Shown in pieces: positions 7,596 to 14,466 of a stretch of DNA of 64,000 bases (positions are counted from its first letter, which is position 1; the number at the start of each line of letters is the position of its first letter). The notes beneath the pieces are model-generated. The model saw nothing but the letters and a program-made list of their open reading frames with translations. It had not been told where the DNA came from and made no database searches. The position numbers and the translations under genes were made by a program. Source of the stretch: Tsuneonella sp. CC-YZS046 (GTDB lineage Bacteria; Pseudomonadota; Alphaproteobacteria; Sphingomonadales; Sphingomonadaceae); contig NZ_CP141590.1 in NCBI RefSeq assembly GCF_035581365.1, forward strand, positions 2,228,001 to 2,292,000. The letters are read 5' to 3'.

Positions 7596-9092
7596 GTGAG
7601 CGAGCCTTCGCACAGCGATGTTCTGATTGTGGGCGGCGGCATCTCCGGAATCGCCATGGCGGCCTATATGGGCAAGCTCTGCCCCGGCCGCAGCTATCAG
7701 ATTGTCGAGCGGCGTGAGCAGTTCGGCGGCACCTGGGATCTGTTCCGCTATCCCGGCGTCCGTTCCGACAGCGATATGCACACGCTGGGTTTCTCCTTCG
7801 CGCCCTGGTCCGACCGGGAAAGCATTGCCGCGGGCGACGCCATCCGCGCCTATCTCGAACAGGTCGCATCCAGCCATGGCGTGCCGCCGCATATCCGGTT
7901 CGGCACCAGGGTGATCGCGGCCGACTTCCGCCACACCGAGGGCCGCTGGCTGGTCACGCTGGAAGATGCAGCGGGCCGGGAGAGCCGGATGACCGCGAGC
8001 TTCCTCTATCTCGCGGCCGGCTATTACGATTACGATTCCCCGCATGATCCGCCCTTCCCGGGGCGGGAGGAGTTCTCCGGCCCCGTGGTCCATCCGCAAT
8101 TCTGGCCGGACGGGCTGGATTACCGGGGCAAGCGCGTGGTGATCGTCGGCTCGGGCGCAACCGCCGTTACGCTCGTGCCCGCAATGGCGGCGACGGCCAG
8201 CCATGTGACCATGCTGCAGCGGACCCCGACCTGGATGGGCGCGCGGCCCTCGCAGGACAGGCTCGGCGCTTTCCTGCGCAAGTTCCTGCCGCACCGCGCC
8301 GCCGCCGGGCTGGTGCGGCGCTGGAATATCCGGGTGCAGGACTTCATCTATCGCAAGGCCCGCACAAGGCCCGACAAGATCGCGCGTTTCCTCACCCGCA
8401 AGGCCAGGCAGGCGCTCGGCCCGCATTACAACGAGAAGGACTGGCTCCCCCCCTACGGCCCATGGGAACAGCGGCTGTGCCTGGTGCCGGACGGCGATCT
8501 GTTCGATGCCGTCAGGCAGGGCCGGGCATCGGTGGTCACCGACCGGATCGACCGCTTCGACCGGAGCGGCATCCGGCTCCAGTCGGGCAGGCATCTCGAT
8601 GCCGACATCATCGTCACCGCCACCGGGCTGCGCCTCGCCATGGCGGGCAATATCCGCGTGACGCTGGACGGCCAGCGGCTGCGCTGGCGCGACCACTTCT
8701 ATTATCGCAGCTGCATGTTCTCCAACGTGCCGAACCTCGCCGTGGTGTTCGGCTATCTCAATGCGAGCTGGACCCTGCGCGCCGAAGCCACCGCCCGCTA
8801 TATCTGCAGCGTGCTCAACCATATGGCCGCGACCGGCGCCGATATCGCCATGCCCCGGCTGGCGGAGAAGGATCGCCCCGAAGAAAGCGCGCTCAGCGAA
8901 TTTTCCTCCGGCTATATCCAGCGCGCCTTGCCGCTGATGCCGAAGAGCGCGGCCACCCTGCCCTGGCGGCTGAACCAGGATTACCGGGAAGACCGCCGCG
9001 ATTTCCGCGACCGGCCGGTGGATGACGGCATCCTCTCATTCGAACAAGCCCGGTGGCGCGCCACGGAATTTTCGCCTAATCCAGTGCCATGA
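7596..9092 (+). CDS. flavin-containing (Baeyer-Villiger type) monooxygenase
   Basis: An FAD/NADPH-dependent class B monooxygenase of about 498 residues. The FAD Rossmann motif GGGISG is near residues 13-18 and GGTWDLFRYPGVRSDSDMH follows. The Baeyer-Villiger fingerprint FSGPVVHPQFWP matches FxGxxxHxxxWP, and the NADPH Rossmann motif GSGATA comes next. I chose the GTG at 7596, preceded by AGAAAGGA at good spacing; a longer frame begins at 7497 but adds 33 residues that do not resemble the family. It would insert oxygen next to a ketone or oxidise a soft nucleophile; the substrate is unknown. It overlaps the next gene by 4 bases. Confidence 0.87.
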   Translation: MSEPSHSDVLIVGGGISGIAMAAYMGKLCPGRSYQIVERREQFGGTWDLFRYPGVRSDSDMHTLGFSFAPWSDRESIAAGDAIRAYLEQVASSHGVPPHIRFGTRVIAADFRHTEGRWLVTLEDAAGRESRMTASFLYLAAGYYDYDSPHDPPFPGREEFSGPVVHPQFWPDGLDYRGKRVVIVGSGATAVTLVPAMAATASHVTMLQRTPTWMGARPSQDRLGAFLRKFLPHRAAAGLVRRWNIRVQDFIYRKARTRPDKIARFLTRKARQALGPHYNEKDWLPPYGPWEQRLCLVPDGDLFDAVRQGRASVVTDRIDRFDRSGIRLQSGRHLDADIIVTATGLRLAMAGNIRVTLDGQRLRWRDHFYYRSCMFSNVPNLAVVFGYLNASWTLRAEATARYICSVLNHMAATGADIAMPRLAEKDRPEESALSEFSSGYIQRALPLMPKSAATLPWRLNQDYREDRRDFRDRPVDDGILSFEQARWRATEFSPNPVP

Positions 9093-9850
9093 ACGACCCC
9101 GACCGCATCTGGACCGCCGCCCTGGTGGTGATCGGCGACGAGATTCTCTCCGGCCGCACGCATGACAAGAACATCGCCCAGATCGCCACCTGGCTCGACG
9201 TGCAGGGGATCAGGCTGCGGGAAGTCCGCGTGGTGCCCGATCTCGAGGATGCGATCATCGGCGCGGTCGACAGCTTGCGGGCGGGCCACGACTATCTGTT
9301 CACCACCGGCGGGATCGGCCCGACCCATGACGACATCACCGTCGACGCCGTGGCCAGGGCGCTGGGCGTCGCGGTCGTCATCCACCCCGAAGCGCGCGCC
9401 TTCCTGGAGGATTACTATTCCACCCGGGGCGGGCTGACCGAAGCGCGGCTGCGCATGGCCCGGGTGCCGGATGGCGCCAGCCTGATCCCCAACTACATGT
9501 CCGGCGCACCCGGCATCAGGTTCGGCAATATCTACATGATGGCCGGCGTGCCCTACATCACCGCCGGAATGCTGGACGGGCTGACCGGCACGCTCGAGGG
9601 CGGGAAGCCGCTGATCGCGGAGACGATCGGCTGCTGGATTCCGGAAAGCGAAGTGGCGGACCTGCTGCGCGAAACCGAGCAGACCCATGCGGGCTGCCAG
9701 ATCGGCAGCTATCCCTTCTTCCGCGAAGGAAAGGTCGGGGCCAATTTCGTGGTTCGCTCCACCGACCGGGCGGCCGTGAACGATTGCGTGGCGAAACTGC
9801 TCGAGGGCCTGCACGCGCTCGGCCGCGAGACGACCCTGGGCGGCATCTGA
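9089..9850 (+). CDS. CinA-like molybdopterin-binding domain protein
   Basis: The 253-residue protein starts in the ATGA overlapping the monooxygenase stop. It contains the MoaB/MogA-like MPT-binding fold, seen as VVIGDEILSGRTHDKN and FTTGGIGPTHDD. Canonical CinA is about 420 residues with a C-terminal NMN-deamidase domain; here only the N-terminal domain plus a short alpha/beta extension is present, so nicotinamide-nucleotide deamidation is not expected. CinA N-domains hydrolyse ADP-ribose/FAD-like pyrophosphates in some species. Coupling to a flavoenzyme gene is suggestive but unproven. Confidence 0.82.
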   Translation: MNDPDRIWTAALVVIGDEILSGRTHDKNIAQIATWLDVQGIRLREVRVVPDLEDAIIGAVDSLRAGHDYLFTTGGIGPTHDDITVDAVARALGVAVVIHPEARAFLEDYYSTRGGLTEARLRMARVPDGASLIPNYMSGAPGIRFGNIYMMAGVPYITAGMLDGLTGTLEGGKPLIAETIGCWIPESEVADLLRETEQTHAGCQIGSYPFFREGKVGANFVVRSTDRAAVNDCVAKLLEGLHALGRETTLGGI

Positions 9851-9856
9851 CAGGCT

Positions 9857-10582
9857 TCAGCGCAGGTCCGACGCGGCCAGCAGATTCTCGCCGAACATAT
9901 TGGACCATTGCTCCGGCGTCAGCACCGCGTGCTTCTGCATATATTCCGGCGGCACGGCGGTTTGCTTGCCCGCCACCGCCGCCTGCACCGCGGGCCGCTC
10001 GCCGATCCGGGCCGCCCAGGCGGCAACGGCGGGCAGATCCGCGATGTCGATGTCGATCAGAGCCGCGCCGCCGACCCAGGGCCATGCCGCCATGTCGGCA
10101 ATCGAATATTCCTCGCCCGCCAGATATTCGGCCTGCTCCAGCCGGTATTCCAGCACCTTGAGCAGGCGCAGCGCTTCATTGGCGTAGCGCGTGCTGGGAT
10201 ATTCGAGGCGTTCCGGCGCATAGCGCAGGAAATGATGGGCCTGGCCATGCATCGGGCCGAGGCCCGCCATCTGCCAGAACAGCCATTGCAGCGCGACCGC
10301 CCGGCCCCTCGGATCGGCGGGCAGGAAGCGGCCGGTCTTCTCCGCCAGATAGAGCAGGATCGCGCCGGATTCGAACACCGGCAGCGGCGCGCCGCCATCG
10401 GCGGGGTCGTGGTCCACGATGGCGGGCAGCTTGTTGTTGGGATTGATCCGCTTGAACTGCGCGGTGAGATGCGCCCCGGCGAACAGATCGTAATTGATGA
10501 CCCGGTATTCCAGCTCCGCTTCCTGGAGCATGATCGCGACCTTCATGCCATTGGCGGTGGCGACATAATGCAGGTCTATCAC
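9857..10582 (-). CDS. glutathione S-transferase family protein (Ure2/YfcG-like)
   Basis: The 241-residue protein has an N-terminal thioredoxin-fold GSH domain (VATANGMKVAIMLQE, then NPNNKLPAIVDHDPADG and FESGAILLYLAEKTG) and a helical C-terminal domain with EEYSIADMAAWPWVGG. The NPNNKxPAI and ESGAILxYL pattern is typical of Nu-class/YfcG-like transferases, which act as disulfide-bond reductases or glutathione peroxidases using two glutathiones. The start has the usual MIDLHYVATANGMKV form. It stands alone, convergent with the CinA-like gene, 6 bases from its stop. Confidence 0.87.
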   Translation of the reverse strand: MIDLHYVATANGMKVAIMLQEAELEYRVINYDLFAGAHLTAQFKRINPNNKLPAIVDHDPADGGAPLPVFESGAILLYLAEKTGRFLPADPRGRAVALQWLFWQMAGLGPMHGQAHHFLRYAPERLEYPSTRYANEALRLLKVLEYRLEQAEYLAGEEYSIADMAAWPWVGGAALIDIDIADLPAVAAWAARIGERPAVQAAVAGKQTAVPPEYMQKHAVLTPEQWSNMFGENLLAASDLR

Positions 10583-10673
10583 GATACGGCTCCTCTCGCT
10601 CTATCGGCCCAGACAACCGCAAGGCAGGGGCCAAGGCAAGCGAAAAGCCGAAAGCGCGTCAGCAAGGCGGCGC

Positions 10674-10703
10674 AAAAAAAGGGAGGCAGCGGCGCTGCCC
10701 CCC
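10674..10703 (-). terminator. rho-independent terminator after outer-membrane protein gene
   Basis: Read on the minus strand, a 10-bp stem of GGGGGGCAGC with GCTGCCTCCC (one C-A mismatch, 3-base loop) is followed directly by seven T. It lies 23 bases beyond the stop at 10726. Confidence 0.85.
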
Positions 10704-10725
10704 TCGGTTCAAGCGGATGACTTCC

Positions 10726-11283
10726 TCAGAAGTTCACGCCAACCGCAACCAGGCCGTTATGGCGGCTGACATCGCCTTCGTAGTTGGAATAGCGATATTC
10801 CAGCTTGCCGAAGAAGTTCTGGCCGAAATTGTGCTTGAAGCCCGCGCCCAGACGGAAGCCGTCGCCGTTTTCGCCAACGGAACTCGAAGTGACGCCATCG
10901 TCATAGGTGAACCTGATGCGGGCATTGGTGTAGCCGCCCAGCACATAGAGCTGGCTGCTTTCGCTCAGGTTGGTGCCGAGACGCACCACCGCGGCGAGAT
11001 CGCGGCCGGTCTTGAGGCAAGCCTTGTCGCCGATAACCAGCAGATCGCGTTCGCATTCCTTGGTCGAGCTGTCATCCACGCTGCCCTCGATGCCGATGAA
11101 CATCTTTTCGCCGATCGGGAAATCGTAGCCCGCCGCGACGCCGTAAGCGATGCCTTCGTCGGATTCGCCGGCCGCCGATACGCTGTCCAGCCCGGTCTGG
11201 ACCTGCACGTAGGCCTGCGCATTGGCGGCGGCAGGAAGAAGAGCGGCGCCTGCGATGAGAGCGGCGAAAGTAATCTTTTTCAC
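10726..11283 (-). CDS. outer-membrane beta-barrel protein (opacity/porin-like)
   Basis: The 185-residue precursor has a signal peptide (KKITFAALIAGAALLPAAANA, cleaved before QAYVQ) and alternating beta-strand pattern to a terminal VAVGVNF with C-terminal Phe, typical of 8-stranded OmpA/OmpW/opacity-type barrels. The start is most likely the GTG at 11283, preceded by GGAG at 7 bases; a longer in-frame ATG at 11346 and one at 11295 lack a ribosome-binding site. Acidic loops (GESDEG, DDGVTSSS) face outside in the usual model. It has its own promoter space upstream and a strong terminator downstream. Confidence 0.85.
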   Translation of the reverse strand: MKKITFAALIAGAALLPAAANAQAYVQVQTGLDSVSAAGESDEGIAYGVAAGYDFPIGEKMFIGIEGSVDDSSTKECERDLLVIGDKACLKTGRDLAAVVRLGTNLSESSQLYVLGGYTNARIRFTYDDGVTSSSVGENGDGFRLGAGFKHNFGQNFFGKLEYRYSNYEGDVSRHNGLVAVGVNF

Positions 11284-11592
11284 AAAATTCTCCATTATAT
11301 TTTCAAGCACGCGCCAACCTACCGCGATTTTCAGTAATCGCGGCATGAGGCGCAGATAGATACGATACGAGATCGTGGGATTTGGGATTTATCTCTCGGC
11401 ATTAAGCCAAGATATTATCGCGAACCCGGGGCCGAGTTATGACCGCCTTGCGCGAAGATCAAGGACCGCAAGGCCAACGCCATGAAAAACATGGCTATTG
11501 TGACTCGAAAGCCACAGGCCCGGCCGGCCAGGCAAAAAGGCCGGGAAGATCGCTCCTCCCGGCCTCCGTTGTTTTTTCCGATCCTGCCGGGA
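11284..11592. other. intergenic stretch between rplA terminator and outer-membrane protein gene
   Basis: About 309 bases hold the leader and promoter space of the outer-membrane protein gene (AT-richer around 11285-11420) and the rplA terminator. I see no convincing coding frame or RNA gene. Confidence 0.6.
11534..11565 (-). terminator. rho-independent terminator of rplK-rplA
   Basis: On the minus strand, AGGCCGGGA and TCCCGGCCT form a perfect 9-bp GC-rich stem with a 10-base loop, followed by a T tract. It begins about 27 bases after the rplA stop, ending the ribosomal protein transcript. Confidence 0.88.
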
Positions 11593-12294
11593 TCAGGCGC
11601 CGGCGACGTCCGCCGTGTCGATCTTGAGGCCCGGCCCCATGGTCGAGCTGAGCGCGACCTTGCGGACATATTTGCCCTTGGCGCCGCTCGGCTTCGCCTT
11701 GACGATGGCATCGACGAAGGCGGTGAAGTTCGCCTTGAGCTGATCGTCGGTGAAGCTCAGCTTGCCGATGCCGGAATGGATGATGCCGGCCTTCTCGACG
11801 CGGAATTCCACCTGGCCGCCCTTGGCGTCCTTCACGGCCTGCGCGACATTCGGAGTGACGGTGCCGAGCTTCGGGTTCGGCATCAGGCCCTTGGGGCCGA
11901 GCACCTTGCCGAGACGGCCGACCACGCCCATCATGTCGGGCGTGGCGATGACGCGGTCATAATCCAGATTGCCGGCCTGCATGTCTTCCATCAGGTCTTC
12001 CGCGCCGACCTTGTCGGCCCCGGCGGCCTTGGCTTCCTCGGCCTTGTCGCCCTTGGCGAACACCGCGACGCGCACGTCCTTGCCGGTGCCCGAGGGCAGC
12101 GAGACCATGCCGCGCACCATCTGGTCGGCATGGCGCGGATCGACGCCGAGGTTCATCGCGATCTCGATCGTCTCGTCGAACTTCACGCTGGACAGCTCGC
12201 GCAGCGTCTTGAGCGCTTCATCGAAGCCATAGAGCTTCTGGTTGTCGCCCAGCTTCTCGTTCAGGGCCTTCTGCTTCTTGGTCTGCTTCGCCAT
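11593..12294 (-). CDS. rplA: 50S ribosomal protein L1
   Basis: The 233-residue protein has the standard start [15 protein letters not shown] and the L1 signature around [19 protein letters not shown]. It forms the L1 stalk of the large subunit, binds 23S rRNA, and classically represses translation of its own L11-L1 mRNA. A longer frame to 12405 exists but lies within rplK and is not used. It begins 4 bases after the rplK stop and ends in front of a strong terminator, so rplJ and rplL are not part of this transcript. Confidence 0.97.
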   Translation of the reverse strand: MAKQTKKQKALNEKLGDNQKLYGFDEALKTLRELSSVKFDETIEIAMNLGVDPRHADQMVRGMVSLPSGTGKDVRVAVFAKGDKAEEAKAAGADKVGAEDLMEDMQAGNLDYDRVIATPDMMGVVGRLGKVLGPKGLMPNPKLGTVTPNVAQAVKDAKGGQVEFRVEKAGIIHSGIGKLSFTDDQLKANFTAFVDAIVKAKPSGAKGKYVRKVALSSTMGPGLKIDTADVAGA

Positions 12295-12298
12295 GTCG

Positions 12299-12730
12299 TC
12301 AGCCCTCCACAACCTGAAGGCCCATCGCGCGGGCGGAGCCTTCGATGATCTTCGTCGCCGCCTCGATATCGTTGGCGTTGAGATCCTGCATCTTCTGCTC
12401 GGCAATCGCCTGGACCGCCGAACGCTTGATCGTGCCGGCCGAAACCTTGCCCGGTTCCTTCGAGCCGGACTTGAGGTTGGCGGCCTTCTTCAGCAGGAAG
12501 GTGGCGGGCGGCGTCTTGGTGACGAAGGTGAACGACCGGTCCGCATAGACGGTGATGATCGTCGGGATCGGCATGGACTTTTCGAGATCCTGCGTCGCGG
12601 CGTTGAACGCCTTGCAGAATTCCATGATGTTCACGCCGCGCTGGCCCAGGGCCGGGCCGATCGGCGGAGAGGGATTGGCGGCGCCCGCGGGCACCTGCAG
12701 CTTGATATAGCCGTCGATTTTCTTGGCCAT
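12299..12730 (-). CDS. rplK: 50S ribosomal protein L11
   Basis: The 143-residue protein starts [16 protein letters not shown] after GGAGTGGCCTC, and contains [18 protein letters not shown] and the C-terminal rRNA-binding domain. It forms the GTPase-associated centre with 23S rRNA and is needed for RelA stringent signalling. An upstream in-frame extension to 12931 is not family-like. It is first in the rplK-rplA pair. The 388-base gap to nusG suggests a separate promoter, rather than the nusG-rplK read-through found in many bacteria. Confidence 0.97.
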   Translation of the reverse strand: MAKKIDGYIKLQVPAGAANPSPPIGPALGQRGVNIMEFCKAFNAATQDLEKSMPIPTIITVYADRSFTFVTKTPPATFLLKKAANLKSGSKEPGKVSAGTIKRSAVQAIAEQKMQDLNANDIEAATKIIEGSARAMGLQVVEG

Positions 12731-13118
12731 GAGGCCACTCCTTTTCACACTGTCGGGCGCCGGGGCGCCTTCATGTTGAGCGGTCAGACAGAGGGGAACC
12801 CTCCTCCCGCATGGATTTCCGCCGGGAATCCCCGATGGAAAGCGGGGCCGATAGCGGCATCGGCCGATAAAAGCAATGGCGCGCCAAGGATCGACGCAGG
12901 GTTCATCGGGGCGCGCTGCCGGATGAACCAAGTTGACACAGTTGACACTGTTCCATGCGCGAAAAACCTTCCCCGCCCGGGAAGGAAATCTGCACGCAAA
13001 AGCAAGGGTTTATCGAGATGTGGAGCGCGCTTCGCCATGCCCCGCCCGTGCCAGACCGGCGGCATGTAGGAAAGCGCGTTCCGCGCCCGGCCCGTGGCGC
13101 GCAGACCGCAGGCGGTGC
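12731..13118. other. intergenic region between nusG and rplK with tandem AGTTGACAC repeats
   Basis: These 388 bases carry no convincing gene; a 93-codon minus-strand frame has arginine/proline-rich shadow composition and no ribosome-binding site. At 12931-12948 the 9-mer AGTTGACAC occurs twice in tandem, and ACAGT-TGAC-ACTGT forms an inverted repeat across the second copy. This is likely promoter or leader space for rplK-rplA. Confidence 0.5.
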
Positions 13119-13655
13119 TTACTTGACCAGCTCGACCTGCTCGAAATCCAGCTCCACCGGCGTCGCGCGCCCGAAGATGGAGACGGAAACCTTGACCTTG
13201 GACTTGTCGAAATCCAGCTCTTCCACCACGCCGTTGAAGCTGGCGAAAGGCCCGTCCAGCACCTTGACCGAATCGCCGATCTCGTAATCGACGTTGACCT
13301 GCTTGCGCGGCTGCGCGGCGGCTTCCTCGGCCGCGCCGAAATAGCGGGCCGCCTCGGCTTCCGAAATCGGCTGCGGCTTGCCGCTCGAACCGAGGAATCC
13401 GGTGACTTTCGGCGTGTTCTTGACGAGGTGATAGACATCGTCGTTCAGCGCCAGCTTGGCCAGCACATAGCCGGGCATGAACTTGCGCTCGACCTGCACC
13501 TTCTTGCCGCGCTTCACCTCGGTCACGGTTTCGGTCGGAACCTCGACCGCCTCGACCAGCTGCGAAAGGCCCATGCGTTCAGCCTCCGACAGAATCGAAT
13601 CGCGCACCTTGTTCTCGAAGCCGGAATAGGCGTGGATGATATACCAGCGGGCCAT
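13119..13655 (-). CDS. nusG: transcription termination/antitermination factor NusG
   Basis: The 178-residue protein starts [20 protein letters not shown] (NGN domain binding RNA polymerase) and has the linker hallmark [11 protein letters not shown]. Its C-terminal KOW domain includes [20 protein letters not shown], which contacts Rho or ribosomal S10. It stimulates elongation and Rho termination and couples transcription to translation. It lies 40 bases after secE, the conserved alphaproteobacterial pair. Confidence 0.97.
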   Translation of the reverse strand: MARWYIIHAYSGFENKVRDSILSEAERMGLSQLVEAVEVPTETVTEVKRGKKVQVERKFMPGYVLAKLALNDDVYHLVKNTPKVTGFLGSSGKPQPISEAEAARYFGAAEEAAAQPRKQVNVDYEIGDSVKVLDGPFASFNGVVEELDFDKSKVKVSVSIFGRATPVELDFEQVELVK

Positions 13656-13695
13656 CGTTCGTTCCTAATTGAGTCAAGCCGTCCGGGCGGCTGCG

Positions 13696-13890
13696 TCAGG
13701 CAAGGGAAAGCAGCCAGCGCACCACCGCGCCGAACAGAGTATCCACGCCCAGGAAGAACACCGCCAGGATGAACATCATGATCCCCACGAAAATCGCGGT
13801 CGTCACCGTTTCCTGCCGGGTCGGCCATACCACCTTGGTGGCTTCGGCACGGACCTGGCGGAGGAATTCGCCGGGGCTGGTCTTGGCCAT
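13696..13890 (-). CDS. secE: preprotein translocase subunit SecE
   Basis: The 64-residue protein starts MAKTSPGEFLRQVRAEATKV. It has the conserved amphipathic segment KVVWPTRQET followed by one transmembrane helix (TAIFVGIMMFILAVFFLGV). It clamps SecY in the inner membrane. An in-frame extension exists but lacks the family start and a ribosome-binding site. It is immediately upstream of nusG. No tRNA-Trp gene precedes it here; that gene lies at 38630-38705. Confidence 0.96.
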   Translation of the reverse strand: MAKTSPGEFLRQVRAEATKVVWPTRQETVTTAIFVGIMMFILAVFFLGVDTLFGAVVRWLLSLA

Positions 13891-14153
13891 GACTGGACTG
13901 TCTCTCGCCGTTCGTAAAAAACCATCGCCTTCCACCACGGGCTCCGCGCCGCCCCGGCAGGACCGGGAGGGCAGCGTATGCCGATGTCGGAAGACGGAAG
14001 CGGCTTTAGCGGCAAGGTTCCACATGCGCAAGACTTTGGCGCGGACGGTGGAAATGCCCCGGAACGGCGGCAGCGGCGCGCCCGATTATGCCGCCCCGCC
14101 ACCGCCCGCGCGCGGCGGAACGCATGGGCCGGATCGGCCGGAATCAGCCGGAA

Positions 14154-14303
14154 TTAGCCCAGGCCGGTCAGGCGCTCCCACAGCGTCGGCCGGTCCATCG
14201 GCTGGATCGGCCCATGCTTGCGATAGCGCAGGCTGGCGTCGCTGTAGGGTTTCGGAAGAACCCATGCATCGGGCCGGCTGCTGCGAAAGGTGCGGGTCGA
14301 CAT
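14154..14303 (-). CDS. uncharacterised 49-residue protein
   Basis: ATG at 14303 follows GGGAGTGTTTCTC, a strong ribosome-binding site, and the frame ends with TAA at 14154. The basic, aromatic product starts MSTRTFRSSRPDAWVLPKPY and ends LWERLTGLG. It is proline-rich with no membrane segment or signal. I have the impression of similar short proteins in sphingomonads but cannot name a family. It is flanked by an AT-rich upstream stretch containing a perfect ATAAAT-T-ATTTAT palindrome (14415-14427), suitable for promoter or regulator binding. It is monocistronic. Confidence 0.62.
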   Translation of the reverse strand: MSTRTFRSSRPDAWVLPKPYSDASLRYRKHGPIQPMDRPTLWERLTGLG

Positions 14304-14466
14304 GAGAAACACTCCCTGAAAAGTTTCCTCCTGCCGCTGATAATGCACGGCCTGCCTGAAGGTTCCCTGAATCGGGATGAAACCGGAAATTCAGGCTGGG
14401 GGCCGGGAGATAAGATAAATTATTTATTCTCAGTAATTTGAGGAACACGCAGCCTAGGGTCGGGAC

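Noticed and set aside
12784-13065. 93-codon minus-strand frame between rplK and nusG
   Set aside because: No ribosome-binding site, shadow-like composition and no recognisable motif; treated as non-coding spacer.
13891-14153. tRNA-Trp expected upstream of secE
   Set aside because: No cloverleaf can be found here; the tRNA-Trp gene is at 38630-38705.
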